NCBI GenBank assembly: GCA_008080745.1
Contig: SHMX01000010.1
Coordinates: 1-64,000, forward strand
Direction of reading: 5' to 3'
Source: Candidatus Thorarchaeota archaeon
GTDB taxonomy: Archaea > Asgardarchaeota > Thorarchaeia > Thorarchaeales > Thorarchaeaceae
Length of the DNA stretch: 64,000 nucleotides
Each line of letters starts with the position of its first letter. The stretch's first letter is position 1. Below, one piece after another: positions 26,215 to 35,267 of this stretch. A program made the position numbers and the translations under genes. Below the pieces are notes generated by a model. That model did no database searches. It was not told where the DNA came from and was given only the letters and a program-made list of their open reading frames with translations.

Positions 26215-27138
26215 ATGGCTGGCACGCTCATCAAGAGGAATCCGCTTAATTCCTATTTTGTGATTGCTATCACATTCACGGCACTATGTTGGATTCCCAC
26301 GTCGATTATTGCATATCTGAATGGATATACCCTCCTCAATAATAATACATTTGGAGAACTCATTCAGACTGGCTTTGTTGATACTCAACATGTAATTATA
26401 TCATTTATCTTCGCCTTAGGCGTATATGGTCCCCTGATTGCTTCGATACTAGTATTGCTAACAACTACTAGTAGGAGTGGAGTTGCTGATTTATTCAGTA
26501 GAATGAAGAAATGGAGAGTTGACAAAAAGTATTATTTGGCTATCTTTTTGATTCCCTTTATTCTTACAGTTCCTGCCATAGCTGTTGCTTTGGTCTTAGG
26601 CATACCACTTCCTAGCCCATTTGAATTGGTAGTTCCACTACAATTTATCCCGTTGTTCATAATTTATCAAATATTTACTAGCGGTCTTGAAGAGCCAGGG
26701 TGGAGGGGTTATGCATTACCGGAATTAATGAAAACTATGACTGCTGAAAAGGCTAGCTACAAATTAGGAGTGATATGGAGCATTTGGCATTGGCCTTTTT
26801 TGATCTTCGTTACAGTTAGCAATCTACCAATAGATATTGCAGAGGCAGGATATATGATGGTTGCAATGGTTTCTATCGTTCAGGTTCTTCTCTTTAATGT
26901 CTTAACAATGGTTGGAATGGCTGTGATTTACACTTGGTTATACAATAACACCGAGAGTGTATTCATATGCATCATCTTCCATGCACTTAGCAATATCATT
27001 AGTCTGTTTTTGATGAGTCTGATACCAGCTGCATTAGCTCTAATTGTAGGTATATTACCTTGGGTTATTGCTATGCCTTTACTTCACTTCTATGGAAGTG
27101 AAACTCTGACTGGTAAGGAAAACATCTTAGTCCAATGA
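26215..27138 (+). CDS. CPBP-family intramembrane metalloprotease
   Basis: This protein has about eight membrane helices and the three CPBP (Abi/CAAX) motifs: LEEPGWRGYALP (EExxxR), SIWHWP (second His) and FHALSN (FHxxxN). These chelate the catalytic metal inside the membrane. Homologues include CAAX prenyl endopeptidase-like and bacteriocin-immunity proteins; substrates are rarely known. The ATG at 26215 seems the best start, but a TTG at 26194 with GGATGAG upstream is possible. A TATA-like element near 26166 fits. It stands alone, divergent from the His-rich membrane protein. Confidence 0.85.
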   Translation: MAGTLIKRNPLNSYFVIAITFTALCWIPTSIIAYLNGYTLLNNNTFGELIQTGFVDTQHVIISFIFALGVYGPLIASILVLLTTTSRSGVADLFSRMKKWRVDKKYYLAIFLIPFILTVPAIAVALVLGIPLPSPFELVVPLQFIPLFIIYQIFTSGLEEPGWRGYALPELMKTMTAEKASYKLGVIWSIWHWPFLIFVTVSNLPIDIAEAGYMMVAMVSIVQVLLFNVLTMVGMAVIYTWLYNNTESVFICIIFHALSNIISLFLMSLIPAALALIVGILPWVIAMPLLHFYGSETLTGKENILVQ

Positions 27139-27153
27139 TGCAGCATGAAGCTA

Positions 27154-27176
27154 GGTCCTGAACTGCATTCAGGGCC
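27154..27176 (+). terminator. Hairpin after CPBP protease gene
   Basis: GGTCCTGAA pairs with TTCAGGGCC (9 bp with one G-T pair) around CTGCA, followed by a pyrimidine run ending in CTTTCTTTT. It lies 15 bases past the stop. Confidence 0.55.
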
Positions 27177-27331
27177 GAGTTACTTTCTTTTGCTGTTTAA
27201 TACTAACTATTCCGTTAGACAGAGTATGAAAGTGCAGATTAAGACATTGTATCAAAGAAAATATACAGAACCAAGTATACAATGAACTGGAATCTATTTT
27301 GCGCGGCAAAACAAGCAATGAGGCACCTATT

Positions 27332-29119
27332 ATGACCGGATTTAGAAACCGGATACTCCTCGTGAATCTTACTAAAAACTCTACTAGAGTAATCATTCCA
27401 AAAAAGGCGTTTCTCAAACAATTCCTAGGTGGCAGTGGACTGGCAGCTCGCATTTTGTATGATTATCCCTCAATGGGGTCAGATGTTCTATCCCCATCTA
27501 GTCCTTTAGTATTTATGACTGGTCCATTGACTGGAACTATCGCACCTTGCACAGGGAGACATGTTGTATGCGGAAGATCTCCATTAACAGGGCTATGGGC
27601 AGAATCTCATGCGGGTGGCAGATTTGGTGCAACTCTAAAGTTCGCCGGTTTAGATGGAATTCTTGTCACCGGTCAATCGAAGTTTCCGTGTTTTATTCAT
27701 ATAACCGATGAAGATGCGGAAATAAAGTCAGCAAAATCCGTCTGGGGGTTGACCACCAGTGAAACCCATACCCATCTTTCAGAATCTATTGGTCGTTGTG
27801 AGATAGCTACTATTGGCCCCGCTGGAGAGAATCTGGTACGATTTGCAGGAATCTATCATAATGGACGAGTAGCAGCTCGTTGTGGCCTCGGAGCGGTCAT
27901 GGGGTCGAAGCGACTAAAAGCAATAGTTGTTCAGGGAGAGCAAGCTGTACCTCTTTCGGACTCTCAGTCGTTTATATCTCTCGCTCGAGACATAAGCAAA
28001 TTATTTAGCAAGAAACATGAGATGTTATCTGAATCGGGCACCGTAATGTATGTTGATAGAGGTATGTTACATAACGACATGCCCGTCCGGTATTTCCAAG
28101 ATGCTGAATTCGATGTGAGTGGTCTTAATGCACAAGCCATGAAACGTATTCTTGTTGGGCGAAATGCTTGTTATTCCTGTCCTATAGGATGTGGTAGAAA
28201 GGTAACAGTTTCGGGTATTCCTGAATCTATTATGGGCCCAGAGTTCCAGACCATCGCTTCGTTTGGGACAAATCTTTTGATTCCCGATCTGACCGATGTC
28301 GCACGATTGAACTTCCTGTGTAATGAAATGGGACTTGATACAATAAGCACAGCGGGAGTTCTAGCTTACGTTATTTCAATGGCTGAAAGAGGGAACCTTT
28401 CTGACAATAGAACTGGTTATACATTAAAATGGGGAGATCCTCAACTTGTTTACGAGCTAATTCTGGATATTGTCAACCGTCAAGGGTATGGAAACATTCT
28501 TGCAAACGGAATCAAACATGTAGCAGAGTCTATTGGATGCCCTGAAGAAGCATTACATGTAAAGGGCTTAGATGTTCCCCATCATGACCCTCGTGCCTTT
28601 GTTGGAATGGCTGCAACTTACGCTATTGCAGCACGAGGGGCAGCACATACTGAGAGTGATGTTTTTGCAGTAGCAATGGATGTTGAATACCCCGAGATTG
28701 GAATTCTTTCTGGAGATCGGTTAGAAAATGCTGGCAAAGGCAAACTTGTAGCCCGTGTTCAGGATTTCAGAGCGTTCTGTGATTCAGTTATTGTCTGCCA
28801 TTTTCCGGTCTTTCCATTAGATGCCATGATTGATTTACTTAATCATGCCACAGGGTTTAATCTCTCTATCAAAGATATTCCCGATATTGGTGCTAGAGCA
28901 GTCACTATGAAACGGCTCATCAATCTTCGGCTTGGTTTTCATCCCTCTCAAGATACTTTGCCTGCCCCACTACTGAAGCCATTACAGGACAGTATAATTG
29001 AGGATAGTATTCCCGATTTGGAATCGCAACTACGTGAATACTATTCATATCGTGGATGGGATTTCGAGTCTGGTATCCCCTCCTTAGCCTCGCTTAAAAA
29101 ATTACAATTGGATGTTTAA
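27332..29119 (+). CDS. aor: Tungsten-type aldehyde:ferredoxin oxidoreductase
   Basis: This 595-residue member of the AOR family oxidises aldehydes to acids, reducing ferredoxin, with a bis-pyranopterin tungsten site. The N-terminal domain begins in the usual way (ILLVNLTKNS), the FLGGSGLAARIL and GRHVVCGRSPLTG segments match the cofactor-binding domain, and the [4Fe-4S] ligands are CYSCPIGC plus a C-terminal Cys in DSVIVCHF. The ATG at 27332 gives the family's normal start; the frame stays open to a TTG at 27299. It stands alone with no adjacent ferredoxin. It could detoxify aldehydes or couple amino-acid fermentation to ferredoxin reduction. Confidence 0.9.
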   Translation: MTGFRNRILLVNLTKNSTRVIIPKKAFLKQFLGGSGLAARILYDYPSMGSDVLSPSSPLVFMTGPLTGTIAPCTGRHVVCGRSPLTGLWAESHAGGRFGATLKFAGLDGILVTGQSKFPCFIHITDEDAEIKSAKSVWGLTTSETHTHLSESIGRCEIATIGPAGENLVRFAGIYHNGRVAARCGLGAVMGSKRLKAIVVQGEQAVPLSDSQSFISLARDISKLFSKKHEMLSESGTVMYVDRGMLHNDMPVRYFQDAEFDVSGLNAQAMKRILVGRNACYSCPIGCGRKVTVSGIPESIMGPEFQTIASFGTNLLIPDLTDVARLNFLCNEMGLDTISTAGVLAYVISMAERGNLSDNRTGYTLKWGDPQLVYELILDIVNRQGYGNILANGIKHVAESIGCPEEALHVKGLDVPHHDPRAFVGMAATYAIAARGAAHTESDVFAVAMDVEYPEIGILSGDRLENAGKGKLVARVQDFRAFCDSVIVCHFPVFPLDAMIDLLNHATGFNLSIKDIPDIGARAVTMKRLINLRLGFHPSQDTLPAPLLKPLQDSIIEDSIPDLESQLREYYSYRGWDFESGIPSLASLKKLQLDV

Positions 29120-29167
29120 TGTACATATCGCCTGCCTTTTTACCTGTCTAACTTTCGAACCATCTGG

Positions 29168-30103
29168 GTGTTTAAGATTCAGGCCATCACAGATTTTGCA
29201 TTCAAACTCGCATTATTCTATATTCCTATTCTCATTGGCTATCTCTTTGCAAAATACTATGAGCGATTTGAATCTGTTAACAAAGTTTTGACAAAATTGC
29301 TTCTCAATATCATGTTGCCCATTCTTGTTTTACAGACCTTGCTAAACGCCCCATCTAGCACTGTCCTAGAAGTACCTGCAATCATTATCATTACCATTCT
29401 AATTCACTTCTTTGGAATCGGGCTAATGCTTATTCGATTCAGGACAACAGATACTTCTCGCCCTAAGAAGGGGGCGCTTCTATTATGTGCTGGTTTTAAT
29501 AATGGTATCTTTCTTCCGGTTCCTCTCATTCTAATGTTTATTGGAGAGGTGGGTATCGCAGTGGTTGCCTTTTATTCAATTGCTCAAATGACCCTCATTA
29601 CCACTATCGGACCGATAATCGCAGCTCATTACAGTGGGACTGAAGTCGAATGGCAAAAACAAGTGAAAAAGGCAGTGACCTTTCCTCCTTTTCTCACTGT
29701 TATCCTTGGGATTATCCTTCTCTTCTTCAGTGTCAGTATTCCTATGGAATTGAATCCTTTTCTATTTTGGAATGGCCAAATCACAACGTATCTCTCGCTT
29801 TTTGTTGTCGGGATTGGTGTCGGTAGCAAATTCCTTCTGAGCGACTTACGAGCAGCAGTAGAAGCGATAGGCGTTAGACAACTGTTAGTACCTCTTCTGA
29901 TAGCTGCTATTCTTGTACTTGTAAACCTGTCAAATGTTACTACTCAGGTATTACTCCTTCAGGCGATGATGCCTCCAGCAGTTATTACAGTAATACTCTC
30001 CGCTGGGTTCGATCTGGATCATGAAACGGCAGCGACTGCTGTGACCATTGGGACCCTATTGCTGTTGCCCGTTATTCCCTTCTTTCCCCTCCTATTCTCC
30101 TGA
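29168..30103 (+). CDS. AEC (auxin efflux carrier) family transporter
   Basis: This protein of about ten hydrophobic helices has the AEC layout: two five-helix halves, an early LLNIMLPILVLQTL segment, a mid-protein GFNNGIFLPVPL segment and a C-terminal LQAMMPPAVITVILS segment. AEC transporters move carboxylates such as malate or malonate. It starts at GTG (29168), 48 bases after the aldehyde oxidoreductase and in the same direction, so it may export the acid made by that enzyme, which is inference. Confidence 0.8.
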   Translation: MFKIQAITDFAFKLALFYIPILIGYLFAKYYERFESVNKVLTKLLLNIMLPILVLQTLLNAPSSTVLEVPAIIIITILIHFFGIGLMLIRFRTTDTSRPKKGALLLCAGFNNGIFLPVPLILMFIGEVGIAVVAFYSIAQMTLITTIGPIIAAHYSGTEVEWQKQVKKAVTFPPFLTVILGIILLFFSVSIPMELNPFLFWNGQITTYLSLFVVGIGVGSKFLLSDLRAAVEAIGVRQLLVPLLIAAILVLVNLSNVTTQVLLLQAMMPPAVITVILSAGFDLDHETAATAVTIGTLLLLPVIPFFPLLFS

Positions 30104-30160
30104 CGTCTTATCTGAAGGCATATATCGTTCCCAAACCACATACTCGTGCAGGTGACTAGT

Positions 30161-30478
30161 TTGGTTGATACTGAAAAACAGAACGATCCAGAAACCATCA
30201 AAAAATCTCTGGATGATGTGGTAGAACAGCTTGAACAAGATCCCAAAGGAAGCAAATCTTGGGCATCATCCATGTCCTCTAATAGAGAACGTTGGGAGGA
30301 ACTAAAGAGGGAGATCCAGAAACGGCAGAAGGAACTAAAGCGGCTAGTACAAGAAAAGAAATCAGGTATTATTGGTCCAGAAGAGTTTGATGAAAAGTAT
30401 CGTGTACTTCAGGACGAGCTTACCGAACTAGAATTTCAAGTATACAACATGAGATTAGGCACCAAGGTTGATGCCTAA
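30161..30478 (+). CDS. Small charged coiled-coil protein
   Basis: This is a protein of about 105 residues, mostly Lys/Glu/Gln-rich amphipathic helices (a central region around EELKREIQKRQKELKRLVQE), predicted to form a coiled coil or hairpin. AGGTGA (30150-30155) sits five bases before the TTG at 30161, which I take as the start; a GTG at 30146 is in frame. A TATA-like CATATATC near 30118 is close upstream. No family is recognised. It is convergent with the metal-binding lipoprotein-like gene. Confidence 0.6.
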   Translation: MVDTEKQNDPETIKKSLDDVVEQLEQDPKGSKSWASSMSSNRERWEELKREIQKRQKELKRLVQEKKSGIIGPEEFDEKYRVLQDELTELEFQVYNMRLGTKVDA

Positions 30479-30489
30479 TCTTCTATCGT

Positions 30490-31587
30490 TCAAAACGTTT
30501 CTTCGGATTTGGCTCTCTGAATCAGGACTATAGCTTCAAGAATAGCGATTACTGCTAAGATACCTGAAACTCCTATCAATACCAAGATTATAGTACCCTC
30601 ACCTGCTGAAGCCTCAGCTTGATTTAGGCTATTAACAATAGCACCAAGATTATAGGTCATTAGTGAAACATAGTCATTCATCTCTGCGAATGAGAGCGTT
30701 CTTACCCAAGATAATGGTGAGTTGGTATCCTGAGCTAACTGGGTGGCAAATTCTCCACCCGCTTGAAGCAATGCTACTTCAGACCCAATTATGATGTCAA
30801 TACTACCATTTCCAAGCCCATTCTGTATCTCTAGTAATTCTCCACCAGAGATAAACGTATTTTCCCCTTCTTGAAGGACTTGAACAACCTCAATTCCAAA
30901 TGTTTCTGCAACATATGCTTCGGCTGGAAAGACCACAACTGCTGTAAGTTCAGAGAAATCATACTCCGAGTCAAAAGCAATCACCAAGTCCTGAAAATCT
31001 TCTACGCGCTCAACGAAAGCATCGAAATTCTCTGACCATGTGTCGCTGTGAGTGGAATTCAATCCGGAAAGGGCCACTCGAGTAGCATTCGCAATTGCAA
31101 TTGCATTTCTGGGTAATAACCAGTATCCATGGGGGTTTCCTTCGTGATCATGTTCATCTTGTGCAACGGAGTGGTCATGCTCTTCGTCACCTGGAAACGG
31201 CGACAACTCTGCTCCATATCCTTCAAAATCCTCGAGCCCGATAAAGGGAGTATCTACAGTGGTCGCGAGACTTTCCTCCCATGGAAAGTGTCCAGTGAAG
31301 ACTAGCAAATCAGCTTCTTCTGCTGCATTAATAGCCTCTTGGGGAAGTTGAGCCACATGGGGTTCTATTCCTTCTGGAAGCAAAATTGTAGTGTCGATTA
31401 AATCTCCTCCCGCTGCCTCAACAAGACCTGCCAAGGGTGTGATGGATACCGCTACCTTTAGAATTGGACTTTCTTGTGCATGAACTGCTGGAAAAACCGA
31501 CACCATATTAATCGATAATAGCACAATAATCAAAATCGAGAACTTTTTTTTCATCTTAGTAAAACCCCATGATTTCTTCATCCACAC
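30490..31587 (-). CDS. Metal ABC transporter substrate-binding protein (ZnuA type)
   Basis: This is an extracytoplasmic metal-binding protein of the ZnuA/MntC/TroA class (cluster A-I). After a hydrophobic N-terminal signal, the fold begins at ILKVAVSITPLAGLVE. Candidate ligands include EPHVAQLP and GHFPWE, and a His/Asp-rich loop (EEHDHSVAQDEHDHEG) like those of zinc carriers lies near the middle. A C-terminal transmembrane helix (~340-358) anchors it to the membrane, replacing the bacterial lipid anchor. It diverges from the regulator-ATPase-permease operon. Zn or Mn is most likely. Confidence 0.85.
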   Translation of the reverse strand: MWMKKSWGFTKMKKKFSILIIVLLSINMVSVFPAVHAQESPILKVAVSITPLAGLVEAAGGDLIDTTILLPEGIEPHVAQLPQEAINAAEEADLLVFTGHFPWEESLATTVDTPFIGLEDFEGYGAELSPFPGDEEHDHSVAQDEHDHEGNPHGYWLLPRNAIAIANATRVALSGLNSTHSDTWSENFDAFVERVEDFQDLVIAFDSEYDFSELTAVVVFPAEAYVAETFGIEVVQVLQEGENTFISGGELLEIQNGLGNGSIDIIIGSEVALLQAGGEFATQLAQDTNSPLSWVRTLSFAEMNDYVSLMTYNLGAIVNSLNQAEASAGEGTIILVLIGVSGILAVIAILEAIVLIQRAKSEETF

Positions 31588-31690
31588 AAAAAAATGTTAC
31601 TTTGAATGGTTTTTCCATCAATGTTATTAAAGGTTATGCTCCTACTAATTCGCCTGAGTAAGTTACGAAACATAACAAAGAGATGATATT
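31588..31690. promoter_or_regulatory. Divergent promoter of the metal-uptake locus
   Basis: This 103-base gap separates the substrate-binding gene from the NikR-like regulator operon. It is AT-rich and holds TATTAAAG and TAATAAC elements suited to TATA boxes on either strand. GTTATG (near 31634) and CATAAC (near 31672) are inverted to each other but 32 bases apart, too far for a standard NikR site. GAGATGAT precedes the regulator ATG. Confidence 0.4.
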
Positions 31691-32095
31691 ATGCCGATAG
31701 TAGCTGTTTCAATGCCGGAATCTGATTTGAAAGAATTAGAATTCCTGAGAGAGGAAGGCGGCTTTAATAGCCGATCAGATGTTGTGCGACAAGCCATTCA
31801 GATATTACTATCTCGTCATCAAGACCTCGATAAAATAAAAGGTCATGTGACAGTTATTGCAACTGCAGTATATGATAAGAAACTGAAGGGATTCCAATCA
31901 AAATCTATTCTCGATAACTATAGTTCGCTTGTATCGACAGTGATCCATACAAAAGCGCACTCCGGAGAGAGTATCGAGATTATGATTGTGAAAGGTAATG
32001 CTGATGATGTGAGAGCCTTTGTAAAAGACATCAAGGGAGATATCCATATGACAAGACTGCACATGGCTCTCATCGGGGGATCAATTGATGAGTAA
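31691..32095 (+). CDS. NikR-like ribbon-helix-helix metal regulator
   Basis: The N-terminal ~45 residues are a ribbon-helix-helix DNA-binding domain (VAVSMPESDLKELEF, then GGFNSRSDVVRQAIQILL), and the C-terminal ~80 residues are the ACT-like tetramerisation domain of NikR. The canonical nickel ligands are largely missing: the first His position reads VYDKKLKGF, and the His-x-His...Cys stretch reads VIHTKAHSGESIE with no Cys. So it may sense another metal or be metal-independent. It overlaps the ATPase gene by eight bases and should regulate the transporter. Confidence 0.8.
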   Translation: MPIVAVSMPESDLKELEFLREEGGFNSRSDVVRQAIQILLSRHQDLDKIKGHVTVIATAVYDKKLKGFQSKSILDNYSSLVSTVIHTKAHSGESIEIMIVKGNADDVRAFVKDIKGDIHMTRLHMALIGGSIDE

Positions 32096-32894
32096 GTCAA
32101 ACTTATTGTTTGATGTACAAGACCTAGCTGTAAAATATCCCAATGGTGACTTTGCCCTTCATCACGTTAACTTCACTGTAGAATCGCCAAGTTTCATGGC
32201 CATCATAGGCCCTAATGGGTCTGGGAAGAGTACTCTTCTCAAGACGGCATTAGGATTGATTCGTCCCACACGAGGGACCATCAAGATGATGGGCTATGAT
32301 TCTGTACGTGATGGTCATAAGATACAACGTATGGTAAGATATGTCCCACAAAGGGACCAAATCGGCCTAAACATTCCTATGAAGGTAAAAGATATTGCTC
32401 TCATGGGACGTCTATTGAAAAAACGCCCTCCCAGGTTTGCATCTTCGAAGGACAAGGAAATCACCAGACAAGCACTTGAGAAGGTAGATATGCAGGATTT
32501 CTGGGACCGTCCCTTTCCAGAATTATCTGGTGGTCAACGACAAAGAGTCCTTGTTGCCAGAGCTTTAGCAGGAAAGGGAAGCATTCTAATTCTTGATGAG
32601 CCTCTGGCGGGTACAGATGCTGAAAGTCAGCGTCTTATCGTTGATGCACTTGAGGACTATCATAAAAACAATGATGTTAGTATAGTAATGGTCACACATG
32701 ACTTGAATCCAATTCATAGAATGGTCAAGAACGTTTTGCTTCTGAAACGAACAGTGATTGGAATTGGAGCTCCTTGTTCCATCATGGATGTTGATCTTTT
32801 AACTAAAGTCTATGGGCCAACAGCCCGAATTGTTGAGTATGCTGGCCATCGTTACTGCGTAACCCATGATTCAGGAATGGATCGACATGAATGA
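32088..32894 (+). CDS. Metal ABC transporter ATP-binding protein (ZnuC type)
   Basis: This ATPase drives metal import. Walker A GPNGSGKST, the signature LSGGQRQRV, Walker B ILILDEPLAG and the switch His (VTHDL) are all present. The C-terminal end GHRYCVTHDSG, with two His and one Cys, is a little unusual. The ATG at 32088 overlaps the regulator's end; a TTG immediately before it is possible. It overlaps the permease gene by eight bases. Confidence 0.88.
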   Translation: MSKSNLLFDVQDLAVKYPNGDFALHHVNFTVESPSFMAIIGPNGSGKSTLLKTALGLIRPTRGTIKMMGYDSVRDGHKIQRMVRYVPQRDQIGLNIPMKVKDIALMGRLLKKRPPRFASSKDKEITRQALEKVDMQDFWDRPFPELSGGQRQRVLVARALAGKGSILILDEPLAGTDAESQRLIVDALEDYHKNNDVSIVMVTHDLNPIHRMVKNVLLLKRTVIGIGAPCSIMDVDLLTKVYGPTARIVEYAGHRYCVTHDSGMDRHE

Positions 32895-33831
32895 GATATT
32901 CCAACTATTTACAATCCCCTTTTTTCAACGAGCACTCATTGCATCAATCCTTATCGCAGTAGTAGCTTCCACGAGTGGATCCTTTCTTGTATTTCGTGGA
33001 CTCTCGTTCATGACATCTGGTGTAGCTCATGCTGCTTTGGGTGGAGCGGCATTAGGAATGTTTTTGCAATATTCCGGGATTGTACCTTGGTTCGATCCCA
33101 TTCTTGGCGCGCTTATCTTTAGTGTACTCGTTGCGGTGGTTACAGGCTATGCTGGAGAGAGTGGTATCTCTCAAAAGATGGAAGTTGCGGTTGGTGTATC
33201 TTTTGCTCTTTCAATGAGCATTGCTGTTTTTCTTTTGCATTATATTCCTCCTACTCAGGTTCCTCAAGTCTGGGGGTATCTGATAGGTGATATTCTCCTT
33301 CTGGATAATTTAGATGTGATTCTTCTAGGCGGCACTGCAGCTGTTCTAGTTCTTATTGCCTTGTTATTCAACAAAGAATACGTCTATGTCAGCGTCGATA
33401 TGGAGGGTTCAATCGCGCATGGCTTGAATGCACGAGCCTATCATTATATGATGTTAATCACTTCGGCATTAGCCATCGCATTTGCCACAAAAGCAGTGGG
33501 TGCTATTTTAGTCTACGCCATTATGGTAGCCCCTGCAGCAGCATCCAATGAGATTATGCGTTCAGTTCGTGGAGTTATGGTGACTGTATTTATCTTCGCC
33601 TTGATTTCAGAGATTGTGGGCTTGGCTGCGTCTCTTGCTATTCAAGCATCTCCTAGTGCAATTGCAGGGATAATAGCAGCACTCATCTATGTTGTTTCCA
33701 TGCAGGTCAAGCGGATTCGCGAGAGAGCCGCTTCCAATCAGGACTTTCCAGAAGTAGAGGACCTCTCAGAAACATTTCACGAATCACTTTCCGCAAGTGC
33801 CGAGCAAGCGCATGAACATGAACATGAATAG
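32887..33831 (+). CDS. Metal ABC transporter permease (ZnuB/MntB type)
   Basis: This ABC-3 family permease has about eight or nine membrane helices, with the family's SFLVFRGLSFMTSGVAHAALGG and KAVGAILVYAIMVAPAAAS segments. It ends in a soluble tail of about 40 residues finishing in a His/Glu repeat (HEHEHE), a likely metal-binding chaperone tail. I start it at the ATG at 32887; an upstream in-frame ATG at 32866 would extend the overlap with the ATPase gene. Confidence 0.88.
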   Translation: MNEIFQLFTIPFFQRALIASILIAVVASTSGSFLVFRGLSFMTSGVAHAALGGAALGMFLQYSGIVPWFDPILGALIFSVLVAVVTGYAGESGISQKMEVAVGVSFALSMSIAVFLLHYIPPTQVPQVWGYLIGDILLLDNLDVILLGGTAAVLVLIALLFNKEYVYVSVDMEGSIAHGLNARAYHYMMLITSALAIAFATKAVGAILVYAIMVAPAAASNEIMRSVRGVMVTVFIFALISEIVGLAASLAIQASPSAIAGIIAALIYVVSMQVKRIRERAASNQDFPEVEDLSETFHESLSASAEQAHEHEHE

Positions 33832-33905
33832 AACGATATTCGTTTAGTCGGTATCTTTAAGTGGGAATATCAATCTCTCGCGATTCAAGGTCGGTGTGAC
33901 TCATA

Positions 33906-34304
33906 GTGAGCGACAATACTCCTGATAAAAGCGAATTGATGCGTTCCAACATAGTAACTATACTATTTACCGTCATATTGCTAGTGATCGCTCTGACGCT
34001 ATGGGCGTGGTCCTCACCAGATGTTGTAGATACCAGCCCCGTTGGTGCAATCACCGAAATCAATCCCTGGCTACTCTGGGGAATTGAATTAGTTATTATG
34101 ATTGGGTTGTTCTTCTTTGCCTCCCTATCCACTATTAACTTACGACTTATGATTAGTGGAATCCGTGCAGGTTGGACTGAGATGATTGCACTTATCATCG
34201 TAGTTACAGCTCTTGCCTTTTTCATGTTCAGTCCTGAATTGGCTGCAGCAACTCTTGTTGCAACTTTGGGTATCTTATCATACTTCTATATGATTCAACG
34301 GTGA
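33906..34304 (+). CDS. Small membrane protein, four predicted helices
   Basis: This 132-residue protein with a hydrophilic N terminus and four hydrophobic stretches (VTILFTVILLVIALTLW, LLWGIELVIMIGLFFF, MIALIIVVTALAFFMF and a last one to the C terminus) is probably an integral membrane protein. It starts at GTG 33906 after GGTGTGA. A strong hairpin follows the stop by one base. No family is recognised. It lies between the metal transporter and the proteasome gene, with no evident link to either. Confidence 0.55.
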   Translation: MSDNTPDKSELMRSNIVTILFTVILLVIALTLWAWSSPDVVDTSPVGAITEINPWLLWGIELVIMIGLFFFASLSTINLRLMISGIRAGWTEMIALIIVVTALAFFMFSPELAAATLVATLGILSYFYMIQR

Positions 34305-34305
34305 T

Positions 34306-34324
34306 TTGGACTCTGCGAGTCCAA
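34306..34324 (+). terminator. 8-bp hairpin after small membrane protein gene
   Basis: TTGGACTC pairs with GAGTCCAA around TGC, beginning one base after the stop codon. The following sequence is only moderately T-rich (TATTTATAG). Confidence 0.45.
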
Positions 34325-34504
34325 TCCCATACCTATTTATAGTACCAGAAGCTTTATGAGTTATTTAAAGTCTTAAGCTTTCGAGCCTGATGCAAAAGAA
34401 TGCTAAGGGCAATTGATATCGGCCAAGTCGGGCGTTAGGATATTACGGAATTGTCAGGATTAGCCCTTTGAGGTTCTGACTTTCGACACATACTTAATGA
34501 CTTA

Positions 34505-35254
34505 TTGGAGGAATTTACTATATTCGGAATCTCTGGACGCGGGTATGATATGTCCACAAGTGTATTTAGCCCAGATGGGCGTATCTTTGCTGCAGAATAT
34601 GCAAAGAAAGCGGTAGAACAAGGTGCAACATCTATTGGTGTATTATGCAAGGATGGTGTTGTACTTCTTGCTGAAAAGAAACTCATGCCCCTACAAGAAC
34701 CAGATAGTATTGAGAAAATCTCAAAGGTTGACGAGCATATCGCAGTTGCAACCTCTGGACTAATGGCTGATGCGCGGTATCTTATTAGAGAGGCCCGAAT
34801 GCATACTCAGTCCTACTGGCTGAACTATGATGAACCAATCACTGCAGAGGCTCTTGCAGATTATATCTGCGACTTGAAAGCAACCCGTCTATCCATCGAT
34901 AGAGAACGTCCTGGTGGTAGACCTTTTGGTGTTGCAATGATAATTGCCTCAGTAGACTATGATGACACTCCTCGACTGATGGTCACGGATCCCGTGGGCA
35001 CGTCATGGGGATATTTAGCAACTGTCATTGGTCGTGGTAGTTCTCGTGCTGGTGCACATCTGGAACAACATTACAAGCGTTCCATTACCGTTTCAAAAGG
35101 TATCAAGGTCGCACTTGATGCATTACGCGAGGCTGGAGATATTGAACTGACTCCTCATAATGTGGAGATTGCAAAAATACCTGTAAAAACCAAACAGTTT
35201 CAAAGACTAACCCCTGATGAAATAGAGGCATTAGTGGAGCCTAAAGAGGAGTAA
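34505..35254 (+). CDS. psmA: Proteasome alpha subunit
   Basis: This structural alpha subunit forms the outer rings of the archaeal 20S proteasome. The N-terminal alpha signature is clear (GRGYDMSTSVFSPDGRIF then EYAKKAV), as is DPVGTSWGYLATVIG further on; the C-terminal tail is acidic. The TTG at 34505 opens the frame, but GGAGG (34507-34511) lies inside it and points eight bases on to an ATA codon (34520), where homologues often read MFG. The leader from the previous gene is 200 bases and shows no reading frame. It heads a proteasome-SBDS-exosome gene row, a known archaeal arrangement. Confidence 0.9.
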   Translation: MEEFTIFGISGRGYDMSTSVFSPDGRIFAAEYAKKAVEQGATSIGVLCKDGVVLLAEKKLMPLQEPDSIEKISKVDEHIAVATSGLMADARYLIREARMHTQSYWLNYDEPITAEALADYICDLKATRLSIDRERPGGRPFGVAMIIASVDYDDTPRLMVTDPVGTSWGYLATVIGRGSSRAGAHLEQHYKRSITVSKGIKVALDALREAGDIELTPHNVEIAKIPVKTKQFQRLTPDEIEALVEPKEE

Positions 35255-35267
35255 GTATCTATAGGAG

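Noticed and set aside
31634-31677. GTTATG...CATAAC as a NikR operator
   Set aside because: Half-sites are 32 bases apart instead of the known 16, and the regulator lacks nickel ligands, so the match is not supported.
34408-34478. tRNA-like stretch with AAGGGC/GCCCTT ends upstream of psmA
   Set aside because: The ends pair for only six bases, no T-loop GTTCRA or anticodon arm can be drawn, and a tRNA is not supported.
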